Assembly (NCBI GenBank): GCA_046296295.1
Contig: JBKBLG010000014.1
Location: 29,396-93,395 of the forward strand
DNA length: 64,000 bases
Direction of reading: 5' to 3'
Source: UBA10646 sp046296295
GTDB taxonomy: Bacteria; Bacteroidota; Bacteroidia; Chitinophagales; Chitinophagaceae
Shown here piece after piece: positions 27,687 to 35,847 of this stretch. A program made the translations under genes and the position numbers. Position 1 is the first letter of the stretch. Each line of letters opens with the position of its first letter. Below the pieces are notes generated by a model that was given only the letters and a program-made list of their open reading frames with translations, made no database searches and was not told where the DNA came from.

Positions 27687-28841
27687 ATGCAATACCATCA
27701 ATATAGCGCTACGGAAGGCATATTTACAGGTACAACATTACTGCCGCCGCATTGGGTGCTTACAGTAGACGATGGCGGCACTATTGTTGCCTTGTTGCCA
27801 GAGGCAACAGGGGCTGTAACCAAACTTACTGGTTTGTTATGCCCGGGCTTTGTGAATGTACATTGCCATACCGAACTCAGCCACTTGCATGAACGCATAC
27901 CCAAGCATACGGGTTTGGTCGATTTTATTTTGCAAATACTGGGGCACCGAGGTACGCCTGCCGTACAAGTGCACAATGCCGCTGCGAAGGCTATGGATGC
28001 TATGTGGCAACAGGGTATTCAGGCGGTTGGTGATATTGCCAATACCGATGCAACTATTGCTGCTAAGCTGGCCTCTCCGTTACAGTTTCATAATTTTATT
28101 GAAGTAAGCGGATTTAGTCCGGCTATTGCTGCCACTAGGTTGGCACAGGGTATAGCAGTGTACGAAGCTTTTGAGGCCGCAATGCCAGCGCAAAATACTT
28201 TAGTGCCGCATGCACCCTACAGCACTAGTACCACCTTGGTGCGTAACTTGTTGGCACATAGCAGTGGCAAGGTGGTATGTATACACAACCAAGAAGCACC
28301 TACAGAAAATGTATTTTTTTCTAAGCCTGCCGATAGTGATTTTAACCGCCTTTATCAAGCACTGCAAGTGCCAATAGCAGATTTTTTTGAACCTTCCGGG
28401 CAATCGAGTCTTGATACACTATGGCCTTACTTACAACCTGCTGGCACATTAATATTGGTACACAATACCTTTTTAAGTAGCGAGTTGTTGCACAATCATT
28501 TGCTGCATAATAAATTGCCAGAAGTGTATATGTGTATTTGTATTCGTGCTAACTTATACATTGAACATACAGTTCCGCCCATTGCAGACTGGTTGGCCTG
28601 GAACGACTATTTGGTACTTGGCACCGATAGTCTGGCTAGTAATGAGAGTTTGAGTATTTGGGAAGAAGTACAAACCATTCAACAGCATTTTCCGGCGATA
28701 CCGCTGGTGAAAATATTGCAATGGGCAACTTACAATGGTGCTAAAGCACTAAATATGGATGCAAAGCTTGGGAGTTTTGCTATAGGTAAGCAACCGGGGG
28801 TATTGTGCTTGCAGCATGGTAGTGTACAACGCTTACATTAG
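27687..28841 (+). CDS. Amidohydrolase-superfamily metal-dependent deaminase, possibly aminodeoxyfutalosine deaminase
   Basis: 384 residues. The metal motif appears as GFVNVHCHTELSH near residue 56, with a later His in LVPHAPYST near 170, a His in VVCIHNQE near 200, and the catalytic Asp in LVLGTDSLASN near 313, the order seen in the cytosine/atrazine deaminase branch. The phrase ELSHLHERIPKHTGLVDF resembles Bacteroidota proteins that have been proposed to act in futalosine-pathway menaquinone synthesis, but that substrate is only a suggestion. The gene ends in a four-base convergent overlap with recO. Confidence 0.75.
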   Translation: MQYHQYSATEGIFTGTTLLPPHWVLTVDDGGTIVALLPEATGAVTKLTGLLCPGFVNVHCHTELSHLHERIPKHTGLVDFILQILGHRGTPAVQVHNAAAKAMDAMWQQGIQAVGDIANTDATIAAKLASPLQFHNFIEVSGFSPAIAATRLAQGIAVYEAFEAAMPAQNTLVPHAPYSTSTTLVRNLLAHSSGKVVCIHNQEAPTENVFFSKPADSDFNRLYQALQVPIADFFEPSGQSSLDTLWPYLQPAGTLILVHNTFLSSELLHNHLLHNKLPEVYMCICIRANLYIEHTVPPIADWLAWNDYLVLGTDSLASNESLSIWEEVQTIQQHFPAIPLVKILQWATYNGAKALNMDAKLGSFAIGKQPGVLCLQHGSVQRLH

Positions 28842-29578
28842 TTAAGTACGGCTTGCAATACGGGCAGCGATTTAATAGTACCAAAATCGGTTACGTGCAA
28901 GGCTAGGTATTGCTGCAATGCTGCTAGTAGTTGCCGGCGAGTTGCTTGATTTAATTTGATATTCGCCAGTGCTTCATAAAAATGAATGCTTTGTATATCG
29001 CTAATAATGGCGCTGTCATTTACCGTAAGGTAATGTTGGTGTGTTGGGGTTTGAGCAATAAAGCAGCCTTCAGTTAAATCGAGTATAGGGGTTTGATTGC
29101 TGTATTGCCCCTGAATTTCAAAACCTAATTCTGCGGCGAGGTGTAGGGTAAAATAAAGCGGCAGGTTGGCAAGTGTTGTTGTATCTGTTTTATCGGCATG
29201 TATCAAACTATCGTGAATGAGATAAAACAGTTCCGGGTTCGCTTCTGGTTGTTTTAAGCTGTGTTGCAATAGCTCTACCATGTATAATGCTACTGCATTA
29301 CGAACCACATCGAAGAAAATATGCTGGTACATATAAGCCCAGTCGAAGGTTTTGATGAATTGCAAACTTTTGAACTCGTTATGGTACACTTCCATCTCTA
29401 ATATGGCTGCAGGTTGAAAGTAAATGGCTTTATTCCCGCCCTTTTTGCCTGCTTTGCGAACGCCTTTTACCATGTAGCTCTGTGCGCCGAACAACTCAGT
29501 ATATACCTGTGCAATGAGGCTGGTATCGCCATAAGCAACGGTGCGAAGTACTATGCCTTTAGTGCTGTGGGTGGTCAT
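28838..29578 (-). CDS. recO: DNA repair protein RecO
   Basis: About 246 residues from the ATG at 29578 (an upstream ATG at 29587 adds three). The N-terminal OB-fold begins STKGIVLRTVAYGDTSLIAQ, and VYTELFGAQSYMVKGVRK follows, both typical of RecO. A helical C-terminal domain (about residues 80-245) completes it; the four-Cys zinc finger of some RecO proteins is not evident. RecO loads RecA with RecR at single-stranded gaps. The stop overlaps the convergent amidohydrolase stop by four bases. A 15-mer copy at 29017-29031 encodes Y-L-T-V-N-D. Confidence 0.9.
   Translation of the reverse strand: MTTHSTKGIVLRTVAYGDTSLIAQVYTELFGAQSYMVKGVRKAGKKGGNKAIYFQPAAILEMEVYHNEFKSLQFIKTFDWAYMYQHIFFDVVRNAVALYMVELLQHSLKQPEANPELFYLIHDSLIHADKTDTTTLANLPLYFTLHLAAELGFEIQGQYSNQTPILDLTEGCFIAQTPTHQHYLTVNDSAIISDIQSIHFYEALANIKLNQATRRQLLAALQQYLALHVTDFGTIKSLPVLQAVLN
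29017..29031 (+). repeat. Dispersed 15-mer copy inside recO
   Basis: CATTTACCGTAAGGT, exact consensus on the strand opposite to the recO coding strand. Confidence 0.8.
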
Positions 29579-29658
29579 GCAGTGCAAAGATGCTACTCCT
29601 TTGCTTTACTAAATGAGAAAATAACATGCCATAATGGCGAGTATAGCTGCCTTGGCAA

Positions 29659-29666
29659 TAGTTTTG
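29659..29666 (+). promoter_or_regulatory. Candidate -7 promoter element of the SOD gene
   Basis: TAGTTTTG matches the Bacteroidota -7 consensus TAnnTTTG and lies 49 bases before the SOD start codon. No convincing -33 element was seen at the expected distance. Confidence 0.4.
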
Positions 29667-29714
29667 CACTGCAACAACAAAACACTATTATTTCATTTTT
29701 AAAACATAACCGTT

Positions 29715-30320
29715 ATGTCTTTCACATTAGCGCCACTCCCTTACGATTACAGTGCTTTAGAGCCACATATTGACACTACAACCATGCAAATTCATCATGG
29801 TAAGCACCATCAGGCTTATGTTGATAATTTAAACAAGGCTATTGCTGGTACAGAGCATGAGGGTAAGTCTATTGAAGCACTTGTAGCTGTTGCTGGCAGT
29901 ATTAGTGCTGCTGTTCGTAACAATGGTGGTGGCCATTGGAACCATACTTTTTTCTGGGAAAGCTTAGCACCTAATGCCGGCGGTAAACCAAGCGGCGATT
30001 TGGCTGCTGCTATCGATGCTGCCTTTGGTAGTTTTGATGCCTTCAAAGAAAAATTCAACAACGCTGGTTTAACACGTTTTGGTAGCGGTTGGGCTTGGTT
30101 GATTGTGAAAGATGGCAAACTAGAAGTAACCAGTACCCCTAATCAAGATAACCCATTGATGGATGTTGCCGAAGTAAAAGGTACGCCTATTTTGGGTGCC
30201 GATGTTTGGGAACATGCTTATTATTTGAAGTATCAAAATAAGCGTGCAGATTATTTGGCTGCTTTTTGGAATGTGGTGAATTGGAGTAAAGTAGCTGAGC
30301 GTTTTGCTGCGGCAAAATAG
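29715..30320 (+). CDS. Superoxide dismutase (Fe/Mn family)
   Basis: 201 residues, the normal length. Metal ligands are visible: His in MQIHHGKHHQAY near residue 26, His in GGGHWNHTFFW near 77, and Asp and His in DVWEHAYYLKY near 162-166. The C-terminal signature DVWEHAYY is present. It dismutates superoxide in the cytoplasm. The GGHWNHTFFW region does not let me decide firmly between iron and manganese. Monocistronic, with a -7-like promoter at 29659 and a long hairpin terminator at 30345. Confidence 0.96.
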   Translation: MSFTLAPLPYDYSALEPHIDTTTMQIHHGKHHQAYVDNLNKAIAGTEHEGKSIEALVAVAGSISAAVRNNGGGHWNHTFFWESLAPNAGGKPSGDLAAAIDAAFGSFDAFKEKFNNAGLTRFGSGWAWLIVKDGKLEVTSTPNQDNPLMDVAEVKGTPILGADVWEHAYYLKYQNKRADYLAAFWNVVNWSKVAERFAAAK

Positions 30321-30344
30321 TATTATCGCTATTGTTACAATATT

Positions 30345-30385
30345 AAAGGATGGGGCTTGCCGTAGGCAAGCCCCATCCTTTTTTT
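30345..30385 (+). terminator. Intrinsic terminator after SOD gene
   Basis: A 17-base perfect stem (30345-30361 with 30365-30381), loop GTA, runs into TTTT. It is the strongest hairpin terminator in the window. Confidence 0.92.
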
Positions 30386-30394
30386 GATATAGTT

Positions 30395-30409
30395 CCCTTA
30401 CGGTAAATG
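30395..30409 (-). repeat. Dispersed 15-mer copy between SOD and DHFR-like genes
   Basis: CCCTTACGGTAAATG on the plus strand. The outer pair is broken (GGG instead of GGT on the minus strand). Confidence 0.7.
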
Positions 30410-30418
30410 CTGCTATTG

Positions 30419-30955
30419 CTATGCTGGCAAGCATTGATAGTGCAGTTGCACTAAACCCTTTGGATAGCTTGTTGCCGATATTAATTGTAATGGTTGCATT
30501 GGCCTGCCCGATTGAAATAGGCTAATGCCGCTGCCTAACAAAACTGGTATAACAGAAATATACAACTCATCTACCAATTGGCGGCTTAGTAATTGATGGA
30601 TAATAGAAGCACCGCCATCGCAGAATATATGCTTGCCACTTTGTTGTTTTAACTGTTGTACTAGCGCTATTAAATTACCATTGTAAAAATGTACACTGCC
30701 TTCGCTAGCTTGTGCTGTATGCGTTATGATATAAGCCTCTTTGTCGCTGTGCGGAAAAGGGTAGCCCATGCTTAACACTTTATCGTACGTTCGCTTGCCC
30801 ACAATAACAGTATCAATCGTTTTTATAAAACGTTGATAGCCATAATCTTCACCAGTTTGTTCTACGAGTGATAAAAAGTCTAGTTCATCTTGTTCTCCGG
30901 CAATGAAACCATCGGTACTTGCTGCGATGTATACGATTAGTTTTCGTTGTTGCAT
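30419..30955 (-). CDS. Dihydrofolate reductase-like (RibD C-terminal domain) protein
   Basis: About 178 residues from the ATG at 30955, where the family start RKLIVYIAASTDGFIAG begins; the frame continues to 31006 without similarity. The DHFR/RibD fold shows VIVGKRTYDKVL near residue 52, FCDGGASIIHQLL near 115 and LYISVIPVLLGSGISLF near 135. Members of this branch reduce pterin- or pyrimidine-like substrates with NADPH, but substrates are mostly unknown. The start overlaps the end of the PfkB gene by 19 bases, so it is the last gene of a five-gene minus-strand operon. Confidence 0.85.
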   Translation of the reverse strand: MQQRKLIVYIAASTDGFIAGEQDELDFLSLVEQTGEDYGYQRFIKTIDTVIVGKRTYDKVLSMGYPFPHSDKEAYIITHTAQASEGSVHFYNGNLIALVQQLKQQSGKHIFCDGGASIIHQLLSRQLVDELYISVIPVLLGSGISLFQSGRPMQPLQLISATSYPKGLVQLHYQCLPA

Positions 30956-31836
30956 AAACGTTCTAATTGTTGTTGTAAAAAGGTGGGTGATAGTTGTTGG
31001 TAACACAAACTAAGATCTGTAACAGCCCAAGCGCCGCAAATAGCGCCCATTTGCATACAGGTTTCAAGTGGCAGCTGTTGTAACCATCCATATAAAAATC
31101 CTGCAAAAAAACTATCGCCTGCACCGTTGCTATCTACAATAGGAGCATTGCTGATGGCTGGTTGTTCTATCCATTTACCGTAAGGTGTTAATAGGGTTGC
31201 ACCCGCTTTGCTATGGGTACATATTACCAATTGCTTGCCTTGCGCTATCAACTGTTCCATTACATTTCGGTAATGCAGACAATTATCGGAGCTCATATGA
31301 ATATACTGTGCAGCTTCAATAAACGGCTGATGATAGGTGTTACTGCCATCATAATCGTGCAAGTCGGTCCACACAGGTTTGTTGCTGGCTTTAACCAACG
31401 GAATAAGCTGCTTACAATAGGTAATAATATTGAGAACTACCACATCGGTAGCATCTAATTGTTGTTGAATAATATTATACGGATGTGTTAGTGTTTCAGA
31501 CGATTGTGTAACGAACATAGAAATACGATTGCCTGCAGTATCCATAAGATTGATATGCCTTTCTGTGCCTGCAGGATCGATGGTAGTAATGGTATTCAAT
31601 TGTTGCGCTGCTAAGAAATCTCGAATGTGTTGGCCATAATAATCGTTGCCGAAAGCTGTGTACAAGGTAGTAGGTACTTGTAATTTAGTAAGCGCTAAAG
31701 CCTTACCTATGCCCGTTGAACCGCAACCTTCGTGGAGGGGAGCGTAATGTATGGTTTGCGGTACACCTTGCGGTAAATGTTGTAAATGCACAATATGGTC
31801 GTACGTACTACCGCCTATAACAAATACATGTTGCAT
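30937..31836 (-). CDS. PfkB-family carbohydrate kinase
   Basis: 299 residues. The N-terminal GGSTYDHIVHLQHLPQG and the glycine motif GCGSTGIGKALALTKL near residue 38 are PfkB/ribokinase features. The C-terminal signature DSNGAGDSFFAGFL near residue 236 carries the catalytic Asp. It should phosphorylate a sugar or nucleoside with ATP; I cannot pick the substrate. It lies 12 bases after the VOC gene and overlaps the DHFR-like gene. Two copies of the dispersed 15-mer are embedded (31172-31186 read P-Y-G-K-W; 31765-31779 read H-L-P-Q-G). Confidence 0.85.
   Translation of the reverse strand: MQHVFVIGGSTYDHIVHLQHLPQGVPQTIHYAPLHEGCGSTGIGKALALTKLQVPTTLYTAFGNDYYGQHIRDFLAAQQLNTITTIDPAGTERHINLMDTAGNRISMFVTQSSETLTHPYNIIQQQLDATDVVVLNIITYCKQLIPLVKASNKPVWTDLHDYDGSNTYHQPFIEAAQYIHMSSDNCLHYRNVMEQLIAQGKQLVICTHSKAGATLLTPYGKWIEQPAISNAPIVDSNGAGDSFFAGFLYGWLQQLPLETCMQMGAICGAWAVTDLSLCYQQLSPTFLQQQLERLCNNEN
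31172..31186 (+). repeat. Dispersed 15-mer copy inside PfkB-like gene
   Basis: CATTTACCGTAAGGT, exact consensus, antisense to the gene. Confidence 0.8.
31765..31779 (-). repeat. Dispersed 15-mer copy, GCAA-loop variant in PfkB-like gene
   Basis: ACCTTGCGGTAAATG on the plus strand; on the coding strand CATTTACCGCAAGGT is read H-L-P-Q-G, a frame in which GTAA would give a stop. Confidence 0.75.
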
Positions 31837-31848
31837 GGTATATATGTA

Positions 31849-32268
31849 TTATGTGATTGGTTGATACACTGTTGTTACTTCAATACGATTTTGATCAGGA
31901 TCGAGGGTTTCGAACTCGTAATAGCCATCGCCTGTAACCCGTGGCCCTTTAAGTATCGTAAAGCCTGCGGCTTGTATTGTAGCAGCTTTAGCATCTACCT
32001 CTTGCATGGTAGCTACGCCAAATGCCAAATGAATGATGCCTGTATGCTGTTGTTGTATTGTGTCGTTTAAATTGTTGGGTATAGTTGGCATTTGCATAAG
32101 TTCTAATCGTGCACCGCCACCATTGAAAGTAATAAAATAGCTTTCAAAATCATTGTTAGGGTTCGTGTACTTATTATTTGCAATGCCATTGAAGTAAGTT
32201 GTGTAATATGCTTTTAATGCTTCTAACTGGTACGTCCAAATAGCTACATGTTCTAGTGAAATTGTCAT
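31849..32268 (-). CDS. VOC-superfamily (glyoxalase/bleomycin-resistance-like) protein
   Basis: 139 residues with two beta-alpha-beta-beta-beta modules. MTISLEHVAIWTYQLEALKA opens the first, and HLAFGVATMQEVDAKAATIQ the second. Metal-type residues are His7, Glu near 54 (ARLELMQMP), His near 75 (IIHLAFG) and Glu near 127 (RIEVTTVYQ), the glyoxalase I arrangement. Lactoylglutathione-lyase-like or another dioxygenase-like activity is possible. The start overlaps the preceding membrane-protein gene stop by four bases (ATGA). Confidence 0.8.
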   Translation of the reverse strand: MTISLEHVAIWTYQLEALKAYYTTYFNGIANNKYTNPNNDFESYFITFNGGGARLELMQMPTIPNNLNDTIQQQHTGIIHLAFGVATMQEVDAKAATIQAAGFTILKGPRVTGDGYYEFETLDPDQNRIEVTTVYQPIT

Positions 32269-32990
32269 TTGTTATGCTGTTGATGCATTGCTTGCTGCCA
32301 TACAAGCTTACCTTTATTATTAAAATATTTGATACCAGCGAAAGGTTGTTTTGCTTGAAAAAGGCCACCTGATTGTTGGCTTAATCCGATCAGCAAATAA
32401 CCATTGCCGCCTGCAATACGTAGGGCTTTGGTACCATCTTCTAAAGTAAATAAATGTACGGCTTCACCACTATCGTCGTCTAAACCAACAACACTGCGGT
32501 ATTTGCCATCTGTTGTTTTATTAGCACCAATGCCGCCACGTTCGTAACCAAGGTCGTCGTTCCAAAGCATACCAGTACTACTGAACATACGCTTACCTGT
32601 GTTAGGGTCTGGCAGGCTATCGCCTAGTAGTACCTTATCGAACCCTTGTTCGTTTAAAATGGCAATGCCATTGCCATTGTGGCGATAGTTTTTATACCAT
32701 TGCATGTATTCGTTACTATCGGCGCCGGTTGATGCCCAGTATTTTCGAACCAAGTTTGTATCGGTACGTACTCTGTTGTTAGAGGTTGGTATAGGTGCAC
32801 CAATTAAAATACGATCTCTACCTTGTTCGTCTTCAATTACAATTCCCTTTGCCCTAATGATATTACTGGTAGGTGTTTTGCCTGTAAAAGCAACAGTTAC
32901 AACCAGAAGCAACAAGCTAACAGTAGCTATTACTATTAGCTTTAATTGCTTTATTTGTTGTTCTAAGGATTGTATGCGTTTTTCCATCAT
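32265..32990 (-). CDS. Single-pass membrane protein of unknown function
   Basis: 241 residues. A short coiled coil (EKRIQSLEQQIKQLK) precedes one transmembrane helix (LIVIATVSLLLLVVTVAF, about 18-35). The remainder is predicted periplasmic, with repeated IxxxDEQGRDRILIGAP-like and ILNEQGFDKVLLGD-like units near residues 50 and 110 and Gly-rich beta segments. I do not recognise a named domain. It overlaps the VOC gene by four bases and lies eight bases after the lipoprotein gene, so it belongs to that operon. Confidence 0.7.
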   Translation of the reverse strand: MMEKRIQSLEQQIKQLKLIVIATVSLLLLVVTVAFTGKTPTSNIIRAKGIVIEDEQGRDRILIGAPIPTSNNRVRTDTNLVRKYWASTGADSNEYMQWYKNYRHNGNGIAILNEQGFDKVLLGDSLPDPNTGKRMFSSTGMLWNDDLGYERGGIGANKTTDGKYRSVVGLDDDSGEAVHLFTLEDGTKALRIAGGNGYLLIGLSQQSGGLFQAKQPFAGIKYFNNKGKLVWQQAMHQQHNK

Positions 32991-32998
32991 ATATTATA

Positions 32999-33601
32999 TT
33001 ATAAACCAGCGTAAACAGTTGTATTAGGTAGCTTATGAATACCACCTCGGTGTACAATAACAGATTGACGGTTGTAATCGGTAGTAAGTTCTAACCAGCC
33101 AGTATACACACCATCGGCTTTTACTGCTTGAAACGGTAAATATTTTCTGGTGCGTTGCAACCACAAACCATCCCAACGTATATCGCCATTTACAAAATAG
33201 CTTCTTTGCATTAGTATAATTTGTGATGCATTGTACCACTCGTAAGATTGCATGTTGTGGGCAGTAATGGCATCGGCATGATTTAGCACAGGGCTTTGCT
33301 CAAATCTATTTACCGCAAGGTTGGTATAAAAGCTACTCGTTACTAAAAACTGTAATTTATCAACCCGATAAAGTGGGTCGCCAACAAGTTGTGTACCAAC
33401 TATTAAATCGTAACGGCCATCTTGTGTTACATCAATCGCTAGAGGACCACTGCTAGGAGTTACTTCACGATTGTTGAGTTCGATAATCGTTGTTTCGCTA
33501 CTAATGGGTGTAGAACTTACAGGCTTAATAGCATCTTTTTTAGTACACGCGGTAAGGGCTATTAGCAATGATAGGGTTAGGGTGAAAAGGGTGCATTTCA
33601 T
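32999..33601 (-). CDS. Putative lipoprotein of unknown function
   Basis: About 200 residues from the ATG at 33601, which starts a lipoprotein signal (MKCTLFTLTLSLLIALTAC). The frame extends to 33652 with an unlikely leader. The mature part includes DVTQDGRYDLIVG, resembling one FG-GAP-type acidic loop, but no complete domain is recognised. It is the first gene of the five-gene minus-strand operon (to 30419). A GCAA-variant 15-mer lies at 33307-33321 and is read N-L-A-V-N. Confidence 0.68.
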   Translation of the reverse strand: MKCTLFTLTLSLLIALTACTKKDAIKPVSSTPISSETTIIELNNREVTPSSGPLAIDVTQDGRYDLIVGTQLVGDPLYRVDKLQFLVTSSFYTNLAVNRFEQSPVLNHADAITAHNMQSYEWYNASQIILMQRSYFVNGDIRWDGLWLQRTRKYLPFQAVKADGVYTGWLELTTDYNRQSVIVHRGGIHKLPNTTVYAGL

Positions 33602-33663
33602 GCTTTTAAATTTTAAGCAAAGCAACATCATTGCATTACCACCTGCAATCACATAAGTATGTG

Positions 33664-33699
33664 AAATAAAAAAGGTGTAGCCACAGCGCTACACCTTTT
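33664..33699 (-). terminator. Intrinsic terminator after the phosphodiester glycosidase gene
   Basis: A 12-base stem (AAAAGGTGTAGC at 33670-33681 with GCTACACCTTTT at 33688-33699) reads into TTTTTTTATTT on the minus strand. It directly abuts a 15-mer copy. Confidence 0.85.
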
Positions 33700-33709
33700 A
33701 CCGTAAGGT
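33695..33709 (+). repeat. Dispersed 15-mer copy next to terminator
   Basis: CTTTTACCGTAAGGT. It overlaps the terminator stem. A degenerate inverted partner (ACTTTACAGTAAATG) follows at 33711-33725, just before the next gene's stop. Confidence 0.75.
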
Positions 33710-33726
33710 TACTTTACAGTAAATGT

Positions 33727-34737
33727 TTATTTGCGTTTGATGATAACTGCACTAATTACACCACGCTCATTGCCACCATCGCCTGGGCGAACAGTGCGTG
33801 TACCACCCACCACCATTGATGTTGAGCCGCCGCCATCGAGGTTGATGGCGTAAGTACAACCTAAATCTTTCAACATATTTGCTAGATTGTTAAGGTTGAT
33901 GCCCGGATAGGTGGGACTGTTATCGCCTTCTACTGCTAGTAGCATAATAATGCCATTGCTCGTATGCCCAATGGCAGAACGAGGGCGTTCTGTGGTATTG
34001 TTCACCGAAATCAACTCTTCGCTATCAGTTATTCTAATCGAATTATCGTACACTAGCATAGGTGAGCCCCCAATGGCACTTATAGTATTCCAAATAGTGC
34101 CACCTGCCGGAAAGTTGGCAGTAGGTACGGGCTGTGGAGCAACATTCAGTGCGTTGGGGCTTGGCTGTGGATAGCTATAAATTAAATCGTTACCTGTACC
34201 TACATGATATATCCAAGCGGCACTTGGTGCTCCGGTACTACTTACGCCAAATGCAGCTCGGGTAGGAAAGTAGCTTGTATTGTTGCCATTAAATGTTCGT
34301 GTTAACGCTTTAATGTTAGGGGCACTCACGGTATTATTATACTTCACCGTACTGAACGATTGTGTGCCGCCAAAATAACCACCATTGATGCAGGCATAAA
34401 CAATGCCGGGTTCGGCATTGTAAAAGGCAGTTGGCGTGGTATTAGTTGCGGCCATCACAGGTTTAAACTCAAACATGGTGTTTCGACTATCGAAGGCTAC
34501 ACAAAAAGCTCTTGTGGTACGCCCCATATAGATAGTATCGAACTGGTATACTTGAATACCGGTGGGAAATGTTAAGCCTAGCGTACTACTAAGCTTCCAA
34601 CCCGCAGGTAATTGTAGCAGGGTAGTTACTGGTGGAATAGGTGGTATGGGTGTGGTGCCACCGCCAGTGCTATCAGATTTTTTAGAACATGCTGTGATTG
34701 TTACAGCAGCTACTAATAGGTATAATATTTTTTTCAT
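33727..34737 (-). CDS. Phosphodiester glycosidase (NAGPA/DUF2233) lipoprotein
   Basis: About 336 residues from the ATG at 34737, chosen because MKKILYLLVAAVTITAC is a lipoprotein signal; the frame continues to 34788. The NAGPA domain covers about residues 95-336, with YACINGGYFGG near 120, ISAIGGSPMLV near 220 and the family signature INLDGGGSTSMVV near 300. The human relative removes GlcNAc from GlcNAc-phospho-mannose; bacterial members cleave sugar-phosphate phosphodiesters. It is the last gene of a minus-strand run after AmpG-like, SGNH, DUF4434 and GHL10 genes and is followed by a terminator. Confidence 0.87.
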   Translation of the reverse strand: MKKILYLLVAAVTITACSKKSDSTGGGTTPIPPIPPVTTLLQLPAGWKLSSTLGLTFPTGIQVYQFDTIYMGRTTRAFCVAFDSRNTMFEFKPVMAATNTTPTAFYNAEPGIVYACINGGYFGGTQSFSTVKYNNTVSAPNIKALTRTFNGNNTSYFPTRAAFGVSSTGAPSAAWIYHVGTGNDLIYSYPQPSPNALNVAPQPVPTANFPAGGTIWNTISAIGGSPMLVYDNSIRITDSEELISVNNTTERPRSAIGHTSNGIIMLLAVEGDNSPTYPGINLNNLANMLKDLGCTYAINLDGGGSTSMVVGGTRTVRPGDGGNERGVISAVIIKRK

Positions 34738-34757
34738 TTGATAATCGTGTATATAAG

Positions 34758-35843
34758 TTAGTAAATCGTTCCCATTTTTTTCAAACACTCAAAATAAAAA
34801 AGGCATTCGCCATTGAAGCCATATTTTCTATTCAATGAGATCATTTGTTGAAACATAGTATCACTTACTTGATAACCATTGGCCAGGGATGTAAGAATAC
34901 CCGGGTAAAAACGATGTTGTTGCTTAGCAGGAATTTGTGACACTAATGCTTTTAATTGTTCTTCGTAAGCTTCTATTTTATAGCGATATAATTGTGGTAA
35001 TACATAATCTACATAGCTACCTTTCACCCAAGCAGGCCAATCTTGTAAGTATTGTTCTTTACTCCAAGGGTAGATACTTGGCGACCAAGTAACTAAGCAC
35101 TTAGGATTTTGTTTTTTTACCGCAAGGTATAATCGCTTGCCGTAAGCACTTAGTTGATCACTTTTCCATTGCAGCCAATGTGCCTCCCGACAATCAGCGG
35201 GTGCATTGCGTTTGGTTTGTGTGAAGTATAATTTCTTAGTGTAGTCGTCGTAACCACCTTCGGCGGGCATGGCGGGTAAGCGGTCATCGCCCTGTATACC
35301 ATCTACCTTATACTTTTTTACCACTTCTAATACCATGCTGGTCATAAAATTTTGTACCTCTGGATGCATGGCGTTGAACCAGTAGAACTGGCTTTTTTGT
35401 AGCGGTTTTCCTTGTACGTCTTTTGATAACCAATGCGGATATTTTTTAGCCCAAATACTGTTGCTATCTTGATAAGCATACGAAAAACCAAATTCAAACC
35501 AAGCATGCACTTGTAAGCCAGCTCTATGACCTTCTTCTACAATAGCAGCAATAGGGTCGAAACCTTTGTATAAAGGGTCTTGTGCTACACCAATGTGTTT
35601 TTTAACAACCTCGCTAGGGTACATAGTGTAGCCACCATTCCATACTACAACAAAAATGGTATTGAGGCCCTTGGCTTTGCATAGGGCAACGGTGGCTTGA
35701 ACATTTTCTTTCGATAGCAGCGCATCGCTACCAACGTTGGTAACCCAGGTGCCTCTAATTGGTGCCGTGTTTTTGTGTACGGGTTGTTTGAATACTACAA
35801 GGCTGAAGCAGTAAAAAAGTAAATTGGTGAGTATATATTTCAT
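34758..35843 (-). CDS. GHL10-family glycoside hydrolase, secreted
   Basis: 361 residues with an N-terminal signal peptide (about 1-20). The barrel motifs match those of the other GHL10 genes here: IRGTWVTNVGSDALLS, GLNTIFVVVWNGGYTMYPS, GLQVHAWFEFGFSYAY, DGIQGDDRLPAMP with the paired acidic residues, and CLVTWSPSIYPWS. It lacks the T9SS domain, so it is probably periplasmic. It is closely similar to the gene at 38879-40057. It lies 20 bases before the NAGPA gene. Likely to act on peptidoglycan-derived or related amino-sugar strands. A GCAA-variant 15-mer lies at 35114-35128. Confidence 0.85.
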   Translation of the reverse strand: MKYILTNLLFYCFSLVVFKQPVHKNTAPIRGTWVTNVGSDALLSKENVQATVALCKAKGLNTIFVVVWNGGYTMYPSEVVKKHIGVAQDPLYKGFDPIAAIVEEGHRAGLQVHAWFEFGFSYAYQDSNSIWAKKYPHWLSKDVQGKPLQKSQFYWFNAMHPEVQNFMTSMVLEVVKKYKVDGIQGDDRLPAMPAEGGYDDYTKKLYFTQTKRNAPADCREAHWLQWKSDQLSAYGKRLYLAVKKQNPKCLVTWSPSIYPWSKEQYLQDWPAWVKGSYVDYVLPQLYRYKIEAYEEQLKALVSQIPAKQQHRFYPGILTSLANGYQVSDTMFQQMISLNRKYGFNGECLFYFECLKKMGTIY

Positions 35844-35847
35844 AGTG